From Dipylidium caninum (lineage: Eukaryota; Platyhelminthes; Cestoda; Cyclophyllidea; Dipylidiidae), in NCBI GenBank assembly GCA_017562135.1, contig QEYB01000963.1, forward strand, positions 620,001 to 684,000: DNA of 64,000 bases, written 5' to 3'. The notes under the pieces are model-generated. The model had not been told where the DNA came from and did not search any database. It was given only the letters and a program-made list of their open reading frames with translations. Shown here piece by piece: positions 39,901-48,100 of this stretch; positions within the stretch are counted from its first letter, which is position 1, and each line of letters begins with the position of its first letter. The position numbers and the translations under genes are program-made.

Positions 39901-41221
39901 CACCTCCCTCTTCTTTACCATCCTTCGTCTATTGCCTAGGAAGTACTCACCCTCTCTAAACAATGAACTCTAGGCTCTACAAGTTGGAATGAACTGACTT
40001 TTTATCGTTATGTGAATTTCACTAGTTAGATTGTCATAAATCATAGCGTTCGGTGGAAATTCCTTAGTGCAAAAGATGCTACCTTTTTTCTCGTCTTTTA
40101 ACATTCCTCCCAGTCGAGTCGTTGACATCGGTACGTGAACTTCGTCGCCTCCAAACTGGAGCTATTAGGCCACTTGCGATGGCGGTTCCAGTGGTAGAGT
40201 CGACCATAGATTCTGTCGACTTGGGTGCATGAACGGGCGGAAAATGGGATAGGGCCAAATCGCTTCCCCAGTTGTGATTTGTGTAGGGCCTTGAAATTAA
40301 AAGACAACGGCGATTCATGCTCCGTCGGAGGGACCGGGGGAAATGGATTTCCCGGTTGTCTTCAAGATGGCCACTAAGTAGACTCGTCGTCGTCGGGGGG
40401 CGGGGGCGGGGCGGGGGCGCGCACGGAGGCACGAAAAAGCTCTCTTTTCTCTGCTCTTTACTCGCCCGTCCTTAAGACCTGATCAAAATACGAGACACGT
40501 ATTCACCTATTCACACAGATAAAGTAAGCAATGAATTGCCTTATACCACAACTTACTCACTAAGATTCACTTAATTAATAGTGTCTAGAGAATAAAAAAA
40601 TAATATTACTGTGTAGAGTCCCTTGGCAAAGAGTAATGCACCTCTTTAAAGTTAGTGAATTGAAATTGTTGTCACTTGTAACTACGCAACCAAACTCTCT
40701 GTTCCCTCCCTCAATCCCCTCCAGCCACCCGCCCACCTCGTCTCTCCCAAGCCCCCTCCTCTCCTAATACCGTTATTCATTTGTTCATTCGTTTAATTAA
40801 AAATTTTATCATTGAACTTACGGCCAACGCGATTTAGTTGAACACGCAATATGACATTAGTCGTAAATATGTGTCCTGCGGTTCGCGGCTAATCGTGACA
40901 GGCATTAAGCCTGACATCTAAGTGTGTAACTTGCCTTAAATAAAATATTTGCATTCCTGTGGTGGCGAATATTTCAAATTTACCGAGGAGGTTGTACTGA
41001 ACACCTAGAAATTCAGGGGATTTGTTTATTAATGCCCTTTAGGTCAGGTGACTCGGATTCAACTGGAACACGATAACGCGGGAAGTTCACCGGATTGGTT
41101 CATCAAATGTGTTACCGTGACAGAGACGGTGAGTGGAGAGACTTGGAAATTCCCCTGTCATACGTGGCTATCTCTGACACAGGGCTCAAAATCCCTAAGG
41201 ATAGAAGTGAAATCTGCGTGA
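6011..41221 (+). CDS. LOXHD1: LOXHD1-like protein with 17 tandem PLAT domains (5' end unresolved)
   Basis: Family role: LOXHD1 is a PLAT-only repeat protein. PLAT (lipoxygenase homology) beta sandwiches bind lipid or membrane protein partners; the vertebrate gene is needed in hair cells. Exons: 6011-6113, 6327-6476, 6792-6957, 7111-7490, 8271-8527, 9783-9921, 10237-10550, 10622-10757, 10948-11219, 11284-11419, 11977-12119, 12374-12531, 12938-13005, 15683-15876, 16348-16540, 17097-17263, 17434-17596, 18302-18529, 18763-18926, 20908-21252, 21361-21420, 23928-24186, 26151-26320, 26745-27025, 28965-29238, 30030-30519, 31203-31408, 31597-31783, 32146-32390, 34744-34900, 35078-35232, 35698-36040, 38309-38468, 38889-39000, 39077-39359, 39653-39867, 41043-41221. 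The stop is TGA at 41219. Allowing one missing base at each of two frame breaks, the total is exactly 2551 codons. Human LOXHD1 has 15 PLAT domains in about 2200 residues. The gene could be a pseudogene if both breaks are real. Confidence 0.92.
7111..7490 (+). other. PLAT domain 2, broken by a frameshift
   Basis: One exon encodes YRITVVTGDFEGAGTDS, LVMFGANG, GDISHIRVF and GWFLKRI. It then hits TAG at 7365-7367 in frame. The domain clearly continues one frame over as VEDPSRPQCCYLFNCNDW and ends in a normal phase 1 donor at 7490. Inserting one base after ATTTC near 7363 would restore continuity. No splice pair explains it. Confidence 0.8.
8271..9921 (+). other. PLAT domain 3
   Basis: Exon 8271-8527 gives EYRVTFYTAEARGAGTTSDV, FMKLYGREG, LGDLTKVKVGL and SPNWLLEK. 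Exon 9783-9921 gives FPCGQWLIPQ. Phase 0 at the join. The 1.25 kb intron between them contains a short TG run near 8795-8813 and no other feature I recognise. Confidence 0.88.
10237..10757 (+). other. PLAT domain 4, divergent
   Basis: Exons 10237-10550 and 10622-10757. The first ends SDWLLEK. The closing motif is FCCKKWFPF in place of the usual FPCNRWL. The exon start lacks a clear YxVxVxTG, with FEMTLITKSG in its place, and the middle carries extra cysteines. The last codons of exon one are followed by GTCCTC, and the next exon begins with the same six bases, so the exact splice position could slide without changing the protein. Confidence 0.78.
10948..11419 (+). other. PLAT domain 5
   Basis: Exons 10948-11219 and 11284-11419 encode AEVYTSKIGGSGTSARVYM, TVYGDRGRSEDIWL, MRIRHDGTGHSPNWHLEK and FTCDRWLNLKG. 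This is the fourth or fifth LOXHD1 PLAT type by resemblance (vertebrate motif WHLER followed by FNCNRWL). Phase 0 inside, phase 1 at the end. Confidence 0.88.
11977..13005 (+). other. PLAT domain 6
   Basis: Exons 11977-12119, 12374-12531 and 12938-13005 encode HYRVTVYTDERSS, VFINIIGSLGDTGNRGL, KLERVRIGHDGED, RWFLNKVTIREV and FECNDWVENRRADGLYEKEL. The small last exon carries the conserved W and the acidic/basic tail. Phases 0, 2 and 1 all agree. Confidence 0.88.
13006..15682 (+). other. 2.7 kb intron without a recognised feature
   Basis: The donor after GGGG (GTAAAA) and the acceptor TTACAG join in phase 1, giving a smooth passage into PLAT 7. Small open frames here (13469-13699, 13795-14010) have no PLAT pattern and are not needed. 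I see no transposon or RNA gene. Confidence 0.6.
15683..16540 (+). other. PLAT domain 7
   Basis: Exons 15683-15876 and 16348-16540 encode ANYTVKIRTGEMVAADTKAN, VCLSIVGAASE, IEKAKVRLEGRDEECTWYLK and FSVDKWLTTRRPDNNK. Histidine and asparagine of the usual RHDN loop are replaced (LEGRDEE). Phase 0 join. Confidence 0.85.
17097..18529 (+). other. PLAT domain 8 with a Cys/His-rich insert
   Basis: Exons 17097-17263, 17434-17596 and 18302-18529 encode VPYEITFYTGSESKCGSGM, LQLFGNEG, KITKARVGLN and LLLKRIRVRK. Before the closing WFFANRWLPP lies an insert of about 55 residues containing CSHCHQETC and later CNCHE. The conserved W of the SPxW motif is absent (TSTSLLLKR). The third exon's acceptor is taken as GAAAGAG|GAGCC because phase 1 requires it; the upstream AG at 18294 would cause a stop. 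Confidence 0.75.
18763..21420 (+). other. PLAT domain 9 and linker, with a second frameshift
   Basis: Exons 18763-18926, 20908-21252 and 21361-21420. They encode YQVSLKTGNLFGSGTSAQV, YLKLIGATSE, LNGIRLRHDNTGPSPDWYVE and FLCNQWLTAI. After GHLIRQFP the frame runs to a stop near 21151. The adjacent frame continues as ESDNSGRDEVKPLPITDRA to a phase 1 donor at 21252. The switch falls at a run of five C (21102-21106); a sixth C would restore a single frame. Confidence 0.8.
20086..20690. repeat. Interspersed repeat, copy A (intronic)
   Basis: Shares about 190 nearly identical bases with 28024 onward in the same orientation, then a more diverged 300 bp or so. Contains a short tandem tract of ATTCTCACTCTC type at 20310-20356 that is longer here than in copy B. 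A run from 20727, just outside, reads TGGTTGAGTGGTTAAGGC, matching a type 1 tRNA A box; no B box follows. Class unknown. On the minus strand there is an open frame of 168 codons (20211-20717) that resembles nothing I know. Confidence 0.75.
21421..23927 (+). other. 2.5 kb intron with a CTC-rich tract
   Basis: Intron between the linker exon and PLAT 10 (phase 1 on both sides). A pyrimidine-rich CTC/CTT tract fills about 22351-22495. No exon or transposon recognised otherwise. Confidence 0.55.
23928..26320 (+). other. PLAT domain 10, split by a transposon-bearing intron
   Basis: Exon 23928-24186 encodes YKVAITTGTHSGSGTSSNVY, LTMRGEKGESG and IGELKSIR. Exon 26151-26320 encodes LGHDNTGLSPTWFVEKVEV and FPCHQWILKSDESGEAY. 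The split codon (CG|A, arginine) joins perfectly, showing that the mariner copy in between sits wholly in the intron. An extra 20-30 residues (NQTGRLTKPMSGETMQKQKK) interrupt the loop before FQPGNTDNF. Confidence 0.9.
24910..26030 (+). mobile_element. Decayed mariner-type transposon, copy 1
   Basis: Transposase fragments on the plus strand in several frames: EQAPRNIYEACGDG then DNARHWL, KFPSGDLS, IMLAVWLKW-type block near 25545, then DDNARRPP near 25740 (the HDNARPH catalytic region of mariner), and LRQHWQKVV near 25960 (the usual LPERWQKVV C terminus). Stops and frameshifts abound, so it is inactive. The ends were estimated from the region shared with copy 2. Terminal inverted repeats were not identified. 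Confidence 0.82.
26745..29040 (+). other. PLAT domain 11
   Basis: Exon 26745-27025 encodes FYEFKIFTSDRVNAGTEASV, FAVLTGPKD, LRSLHIKHNNTGPNPAWHL and DRVEVRPIG. The first part of exon 28965-29238 supplies FKCNRWLSESTGG. Joins in phase 0. Confidence 0.9.
28024..28510. repeat. Interspersed repeat, copy B (intronic)
   Basis: Same-orientation partner of the repeat at 20086. It begins ATATAACGCTGAATGGGACA and is almost identical for the first 190 bp. It has lost most of the ATTCTCACTCTC tract and about 100 bp of the middle. The minus strand near 28500 reads GTAGCTCAGCGGATCC, which resembles a tRNA A box. Both copies lie inside LOXHD1-like introns. Confidence 0.75.
29080..30519 (+). other. PLAT domain 12 and proline-rich linker
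   Basis: The second part of exon 28965-29238 gives YDLAVTTASMPNAGTSARVY and LTLVDTSGA. Exon 30030-30519 gives KIHLRHDNTGLSPNWYVGRV and FVCNQWISSIGD. It is followed by about 100 residues rich in proline and glutamate (PPTPSLEKLPPMPSE, PLPPPPPVDL), likely a flexible spacer between the N-terminal 12 and C-terminal 5 PLAT domains. Confidence 0.9.
30520..31202 (+). other. Intron between PLAT 12 and 13
   Basis: 683 bp with no recognised feature. Donor after GAAGAAG (GTGCAT, weak) and acceptor ACTTTTAG join in phase 1. Confidence 0.5.
31203..31783 (+). other. PLAT domain 13
   Basis: Exons 31203-31408 and 31597-31783 encode PYKITLTTGSEMDAGTQGPV, LMNLVGPDG, VLSEVTSIE, GWHLKHLRVEIPS and IPCDLWVTDKGGNNKAY. 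The RHDN loop is replaced by YNQANEQAQN. Phase 0 join. Confidence 0.88.
32146..34900 (+). other. PLAT domain 14, strongly divergent
   Basis: Exons 32146-32390 and 34744-34900 encode MYNLRLWLDGCIPEKVDATL, QLQIVGDHEAK, VNRVKMRFRANRPKE and a closing block with FTEWRWEEIGKQSY and CCDLTLLPPAK. The usual TG, GAGT and FPCxRW signatures are all weakened. The exon phases (0 and 1) place it firmly in the series. Confidence 0.8.
32505..34035 (+). repeat. 1.5 kb inverted repeat, arm A (LOXHD1 intron)
   Basis: Matches 48215-49690 on the other strand, from ATGGGACACCAAAG at its start to the block near CATCACTCTGACTC at its end. It carries a series of simple repeats: GCTGCC at 32688-32712, GGCGA at 32847-32886, ATG at 33270-33293, GTGACG at 33293-33325, GGAAT/GGAAG at 33830-33870. 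Each differs in unit number from arm B. No transposase or reverse transcriptase motif seen. Confidence 0.85.
35078..36040 (+). other. PLAT domain 15
   Basis: Exons 35078-35232 and 35698-36040 encode YKIRVKTSNLPEANTNANVY, IRLIGETVES, LTGCRLWHDNRMPLGAWHCE and FPCNRWLRGDGRTHVVPLEL. WHCE resembles the WHCS/WHL forms of the middle vertebrate PLAT domains. A short acidic linker follows (PPSEEDLKLAVESP). Confidence 0.9.
36600..37770 (-). mobile_element. Decayed mariner-type transposon, copy 2
   Basis: Lies in the intron between PLAT 15 and 16, opposite in orientation to copy 1 and closely related to it. The longest frame (36906-37376, minus) carries CLPYELSKRRM (where mariner has VPHEL), a W-containing block ending KTEIMLAMWLKW, then SIIQPDESITAAKSIAMQE. 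The next codons beyond the stop give DDNARRP, the second catalytic Asp region. The 5' part matches EQAPRNIYEACGDG. Both ends are approximate. Confidence 0.82.
38309..39359 (+). other. PLAT domain 16, rearranged
   Basis: Exons 38309-38468, 38889-39000 and 39077-39359 encode YVVEVETSNAMDAGTNLIGW, IVIKGRNGISP, FDVEWKFVAARLPTGTCLVL, IYVGLYDPHGHFEEVEEE and FNINQWIVAAPEID. A second strand resembling VYVxLYG appears late, so the domain looks like a partial internal duplication. The acceptor at 39077 (GCCAG|CCG) is chosen because it alone keeps phase 0; the AG at 39063 would shift the frame. Confidence 0.75.
39653..41221 (+). other. PLAT domain 17 and C terminus
   Basis: Exons 39653-39867 and 41043-41221 encode YKITIETEDCENAGTTANAY, ITLYGNQKGS, TRIQLEHDNAGSSPDWFIK and FPCHTWLSLTQGS, ending IEVKSA then TGA. 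This is the most canonical PLAT of the set and corresponds to the last vertebrate PLAT domain. Confidence 0.92.
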
Positions 41222-44200
41222 ATTGGGCTCTTCCCTAGTGTCTACTGCAAACTTTAACTGTTATTATACAATAGAGAGGTCTGTGGCTAAGATTAATCAC
41301 TACCAGAACTGTACTTGCCCTCGCGGCCCCCTTGTCCAACTTTCACCACCACCCCCGCCCCCAAACCAGTGCTTTTCACGATAAGAGTTGATACTATTTA
41401 TAGGCTGCATTCATACGGTCTGGGTAAGGGCGAGAGAATGCAAAGCTAATGTGATATAGCCTTGTGGTGCTGATTGTAGAAGAATGGCGCCTTGTTAACT
41501 GCTTGGGCGCTTACAAACGCTACTACTTCTGTATTTCACTCGAGGTCGTAGAAGTTCAGTCGCGTACCAAACAGTCAACCCAGCAAACTCCACTGTACTT
41601 TAGCAAAAAATCCCTTTCAATGGCGGCGTATCCTATTAAGATGGTGGGCAAAGTAGGATCGCTGCCGAATATTAGCACAACTTCAAGGGAGTGGGGCTAG
41701 AGCATAAATGGCTCTGTGGCGTTCCAGGTAGGGGAAGCTGAATATCAGTATTTACAGTCGATTGGGAACTACTGCGTTCTCTGGCAGCCTAAGACACATC
41801 TGCTGAGTCTAATCAAGTTAGGACAAATGAAGTAACGGGTTGTGTGGTATATCATAATGTTAATATTGTCCGGCCGGTGGTGGACTGATTATTTCTTATT
41901 ATCGCTGTCAAGACAAATAGTATGAAAGGTTAAATTAGACAAATTACAGTTTCCATCAGTTTGTTTAAAGAAACGATGCAATCATTTTGTAATTACCTCG
42001 TTCGTCTGTCAAGGTAAAGTTGTTTAAGTAAATAGAATGAAAAACACAATGGTAAATGAAGCGTTGTTAGAATGCTGGGTAGACGGTGGGGTTGCCAGAA
42101 GCTTCGAGCCGACTTTTGGTGGTTAAAAGCAAAGTACTGCTGAAATATAATTGAACACATATACATTGCCTTTTTAACACCATTCAAATCGCCTAATTGT
42201 TAAGCTTTTTAGTGGTTTCACAACGTGTTTTGCCAGTCACCTCCTCTCCGCCAAGCAGAAATACCTGACAGTGTACTTTATTTACGGAGATGAAAACGCC
42301 ACGATAAGCAGTGAAGCTGTGCCGAATTATAGGCTTAACCCTAGCATTATTTAAACCATAAAATAGTTTACTTTAACTTTTGCCTATGGTGAATCTTGTG
42401 ATTTATGGAAATTTTGCAAAATTGCCGTGCACTCAGTGGGGAGGATGGACCAGGGCGTTTCCTTCCCACCTCAGCGAATAGTTGAGCTGAAATGTTAAGT
42501 CGGGTTTACTGGCCAACTTATAATAGCCAGAATTGGCGGGACAGAATAAGTGATGAACCGTCATGACACTGCGTTATTGAGGGGGACGGTCGTAGAAGAA
42601 TGAGAGTGAGGCTGCTTCAAGCCCTGGAGAAATGTAGCGTTTGCATGCATCATATTCCTACAGCCGAGACTGTATTCTGCCTCACACTTGCAGCTTGTCA
42701 TTGCGCCTGACATTAGGCCGAGAATGACTCAACTTTCTGATTTAGTGATGAAATCACACCACTTCTTCAAAGCTTCCAACACCGCCATGGTATTAGTTAT
42801 GATGTACGCCGACTGGAAGTCGGCGCTAGCGTGTGTGGTCCTCGGGGCGTGTCTACCGTGTCTCCCAAAGCCTTTTGCACCTTAATAATACACCTTTTCT
42901 TCACTCCTTTGCCTTCCTACATATTTTGGAGGCTAACTTCCGGAGGCAAAACTATTGGCAGTAGGTAAAACCTACCAAAAAGACCATGTAGGCGGCAAAT
43001 TTCGCAGCTGTGGTATTAATTACCAGATGAACCGAAAGGCACGCGGATTGGTGTGGACGGAGGAGTGAAATTTGCGCCTCTTGTCGACCAAATTAACTCC
43101 CATGACAACAATCACTTGCATATTTGGACGAGGTATTGCCGCGTATCACTTAGAGCCCTGAAAAAAACAAAACTTTTAGCTTCTTCCCGGTTGTCAGTTT
43201 CAGTCAAGTATCGTTAAGAGGTGCGACCGATAAGTGAATTATGCTGTATGTGAAGAAGAAAAAATTTCTCAGGTAATCCTCTCCTCCATTCGCTCCATCG
43301 CAATTGACGCGTTTGTACCATGTGTGGCTGGCTTAAGTCGGTCCTCATGTCACTACTACTGAGCCCTTTTGATGTTTAAGTCTTCGCTTTCCAAAACGAA
43401 AGAATGAGAGGCTGTAAATATTCCTAGAGGCCACTCAGATAGGGTTAATACAAGGCTCCGCAGAATATCAAAAAATTGCCTTTGAATACGGATTTCTTGG
43501 CCTTCTCCTCAACATGAGCAAAAAAGGCATTCTACGATGAGAAGATCTCTTTATATATTAACCAAATTTAGTATCTTCTATTATGACACACAAGAATGAC
43601 TTTCCCAGTCCTACCAGTTAATTGCGATTTGTTTAAACTTGTGCTGAGTGGTCGATTCAATGGGGTGTGACTTCCTTCCTAATACTTTTGTTTCTTTGAT
43701 CGAGGGCTGTCAACTGTACCCGTACTTGTTTCTGCTTCGTGGTTAGGCCAAAAACAAGACTTGAGATTCCTACATAGATAGTATTCTTTTGTCTTTCCAC
43801 CTCCATCTTTTCTGGTATTTTCTAATCCACCATTAACGTGTTGGAAGGTGCAGATCTGAAAACATGAAGTTGAGGACTGGTGGACGGAGCGGGATGTGGG
43901 TGTTGGCGTCAGGGGATGCGGGTATCTTCAAACACTTTGGCTCTTCACTTTACCTACATGCATCTCCGCCTACATCATCCCCACTTCGTGGAATCTGATG
44001 GTTACGCAAAATGCATTGTTTTGCACTCTTAGCTTGATTTTCACCACCAGGAGGCACTAGTTGATGTTTTCACAACCCTTTTTGCCCATTTAACCTAAAA
44101 ACTGAGATAACCTCTGACAGTAGGTGAATGAAAGGCTAGTTAAGTTGATCGGTAAGACCTCAACTTGTCATTTGTCCAGTGAATGTGTGAAGGAGGATTC

Positions 44201-45120
44201 AAAAAATGTCCCAACAATAGACTCTGACAAGCTTATTATTCTCTCTTTCTCATCTCCCTTGTTAAGTATTAATTCTTTTCGGCTTCTTCCCCGCCCCATC
44301 AGGGTATACTGAAAGAGTGGCATGGATGTTATTGCATCAAAACGCCCCCATCTCTCCCCACATCCACTTCCCCAATAGGCCACACACACACACACTGGTT
44401 GCCGCTGTGAAGCAATGAAATGTTGACTTTTCCACCTCTTCCTCGTCCATCCAATAGGGAAAACGTTAATTTATTAAGCAAGGCTTTTCCTCCACTCTTC
44501 TCTTCCTCCCTTCCTCGCTAAGAGGAACGATTCAATTGCCTTTCCGTGTCTAAATTTTGTCGGGAAGAGGGAAAGAGAGGAGTGCTAGGACGCTGGACAG
44601 GAGGATGAGTGAGCTTGGTAAATCCATCGACACATATGACATGACCTCCATCCGCGATTACATCTTCCTCCAATGTCAAACTTGAAAATGTAGATAAGGT
44701 CGGGGGATGAGCGGTTGTGTGGCACGATGGTGATGTTGAAGGAGGGTGGGCGATTTGACGTTAGATTGGCGAAAACAGCGTCCGTGACAACGGTAGCGGT
44801 AACATTCCAACCCACCAACTCTACCACGCCCTCCTGTGACATGATTCCAAGTGATTTTGTGGACCCTGCTTCCCATTTATATCCGATGAAGTGGTAATCA
44901 AATGATGAGGCAGCAGAAGTAGATGGAGAAGGAGAAGGCAATGCGATTAGAAAAAAAACAATTGTTATTTACAAGAGGTTGTACAAATAGTGTCACTCAG
45001 GTGGGTTGTAGTGAAAGACAATTGCATGACAATTGAGATTGTGAAAGAGACGATAGTGAAGTCGGCGCCTTGGAAGTGGTACACAATGACGCAAGTCCGC
45101 ATTCCTTTCCATTGGAAGTC
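41222..45120. other. Intergenic region between converging genes
   Basis: 3.9 kb between the LOXHD1-like stop and the CSPG4-like stop. It should hold both 3' UTRs. An AATAAA on the minus strand at about 44471-44476 could be the CSPG4-like polyadenylation signal. I see no RNA gene, transposon or conserved ORF apart from the minus-strand frame at 44585-44941. Confidence 0.5.
44585..44941 (-). other. Uncharacterised open frame just downstream of the CSPG4-like gene
   Basis: 118 codons on the same strand as the CSPG4-like gene, starting MPSPSPSTSAASSFDYHF. It includes ELVGWNVTATVVTDAVFANL and NITIVPHNRSS with three possible N-glycosylation sites. Its composition looks like an extracellular beta-rich segment, so it may be an alternative last exon or a small separate gene. 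If the AATAAA at 44471 is used, it may equally be a chance frame in the 3' UTR. I do not recognise a family. Confidence 0.25.
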
Positions 45121-48100
45121 TCAGGATCGGTATGAATAAAACAGAGGGTAGAAGTGGCAATATGTCGTTTTTAATTCTTGCCTGTCCCACAGTATATCTC
45201 GGTTCGGTGATGCAGTATCGGTGCCGAGTCTCGACTTGGTATGTTGACTCAGACTTTGGTTTTCGAAGAGGGATAAGGGGACTAACATGATAGACGACGG
45301 CAGAGTCTCCTCTCCTGTATCCACCAATTGCGATCTCACCGAAGGTGTTGGAGGCAGGGAGTCAAGGTAGACGAGCGGTTCGGGAGTACATCGTGTCTGA
45401 ATGCGTCGCTTATGCCTCCATCGACGCAGGAGAAAGTAGGCGAGTGTAACGAATATGCAGACAATGAAACAGGCAATACCGACTGCAATGGTGAACCACA
45501 CTTTTAAACTCCCGGACTCACGCGGCATTGGAGTATTCGTGGGAATAATTATTTGTGGATCCGAGGAACTTATCTCGTCCACAAAGTCGGAAAGGAGGAT
45601 GTTCTCTTGCACGTTGTACTGAGCTGACATGATGGAGACTTTGAGAGGCACCTGCCGCGAAGCCATAAAGGCTGGCGCGAAGACGGTGACCTTGATTTCG
45701 TCGAAGATTGTCGGGACGGAGATGTTAGGAAAATTTTGAAAGCTCACACTCTCCCCCAACAAGTCCTTGTAGGTAAAACGTAGACGGTCTGTCGCATTCC
45801 CAGTGGCTGGAATCTTGGTGAACTGACCTACTGATGTGCTTCTGGGGAGGTCAAAGTTAAGGGCCTCCTTCAAGGATGAAGGCGTCTGCAAAATACCTCT
45901 ATTTTTCAGTCTTTCGGTAGAACTGTAGAGGCCCGATATGTCGAGTAAGCGTTCAGAGAGGGCGAACTTCTTTCCGTGTGGAACGAAGAGCGTCTTAAAC
46001 CGCAACAATGGTTGCATAATCACTCGAAAGACCAGAATAATTGGCGGTATGGAACGTTCAAAGGCAAACTCATCGTTACTGGCATTAAATTTGTCTCTAT
46101 AGTAGGAGATTCCCTGTTCCGAGAGCACTGTTGATTCTACTCGGTCAATTTCCACGTTCTCCGAAAGTATTAGGCCCAACCGAGGTTTTAGTGTGAGATG
46201 GAATGTTCCGGAACTCGAGGAGACCCGTTCAAAAGGGATTGGAATGTCTGAATCGGGGGACTTGTATTCAAGGTCATGAAAAAATATGGTCTTCTCAAGG
46301 GGAAATACCTCGATTAGAATTTGAAGCAGTCGAGGATTTGGTCCGCATCCTGGCCAATCGGAGCAAACTACCAGTTGTAGTTCCTCCTGTACCCGATCCG
46401 AGGTATACATATCATCTCTTCGGTACTCCACCGTGCCGCGGTTGAGGAGTTCGGCGCTGAATAACCTAATTCGAGTCTCGCCACAGTATAGTCCACCGTA
46501 ACTGGGATACCGGGTTACAATGTACACAGTCCCATCGAAATGACCGATGTTGCTGCAGGTCAAGACTAAAAAGGCATCCTCCATTGTTAGATGTATGGTC
46601 TTCGTCACATTCACCGTAGGAATTTCCATAGCCTCGAAGGACCAATTACCGCGGCGGATAACAATGGGCATTGTTACCTCAGTGGAAAGGGCACCGGTTT
46701 CATTTCGTGGGAGCACCTTGAGATGATGGGTAATAGACGTATACCTCGACATCTTTTGAGTTTTTTATGTGAAATATCTGGTCTACTCACCTCGAAGGTG
46801 ACTCCGTCAATGATACCGCCACCTCGACGGCTTCCCACGAGTTTGTAGACCGGCGCTGTACATACGATGTCGCCAATGTGAATTCTTCTACCCGCGCAAA
46901 ATAAGTCTCCATGGCGCGGTGAGGCTTTAAGCGCTAGAGTCGTGTCCTCTCCAAGCTTAGACATCCGGTGAAGGGGAAGGTAGGGTTGAGAGAGGGAAAG
47001 AGAAGGATTCTAAGAGCCACTTCCACACGCTCACCTGGTAGGGTGTGTATCCGATGTCGAACATCCTCACCGCAGTCAAATGCAACTCCTGCGAATGTCC
47101 TGGTCCCACACTCGCAATCGCTTTGATGTTGCCACCCTTGTGCTCACGAATGATGACAGGGAGGCTAACCACTTTGCCTGTATGTACCACTTTTTTTCGT
47201 GGTCGAGGAAATTGTGTCTATTATTTGGCTTTTCAATTGGAAAAATGTGTCGGTCACGGGTGTGGAAGGGCATTTCAGCCGGATCCGGCCTCGGTAGATG
47301 TCACACTAGAAAGACATCGGGCAACAATGACAACAGTCGGAAATTAGACATGAGGGTAGAATAATCGCTTGAGCTTCAAATTTTCTCTTTTCCCCTGTCC
47401 GAGGCAAAGTTGGACTAAGAGGAGCATGTATTACTGTCTGAAAGATGTTAAAATCCCCACTTCCGTGGGAGAAGTCTTACTAATAGCAGATAGAACTATT
47501 CCTGTTATTTGGCCTCATGTCTCCAAGTAATCACCGAGAGGCCGAGAAGCCAACTACGAGGATATATTTATCCACCTTCATCTGTCATTCACCAGCCCTC
47601 CCGTTGGGCAACACAAAAATGGCGCCGCAATTTATGGTGCATATAAAGGCGCCTTAAATTACCTGCGAAAATGAATTAGTCCCCTCGTGATGCCACTGCT
47701 ATTCTCGCCAATACTCCTGTACACCACAAGGCACGGCGATGATTGAGGGTTCAGCAGTGTATAAACCACCTGGAGACCGCCCTTTTCACAGGCCCGAAAG
47801 AAATTGTGCTTTGTATTGTCGGTAAGCACCACAACCGCGTCGATGTGGGTCATGCTGACCTCGGCTAAACTAGGATAGTGCAGAACGATAAAGATACGTC
47901 TGTGAGAGAGGAAGGAAAAGGCGGCCTGGTGAAGATGGGCAGGCGGGCACAGATTTGAAAGGGTAGAAAAGGGGGATGCGGCTTTGGCAGAATGTACCAA
48001 TTGTGAAGCAGACTGAGATTGAGTGATGATAATGAGATGTAGAATTTGCGTTGGTAGATTTTCCTCAAAAACAACATGAACTGCACTAATCCGGTGGTGA

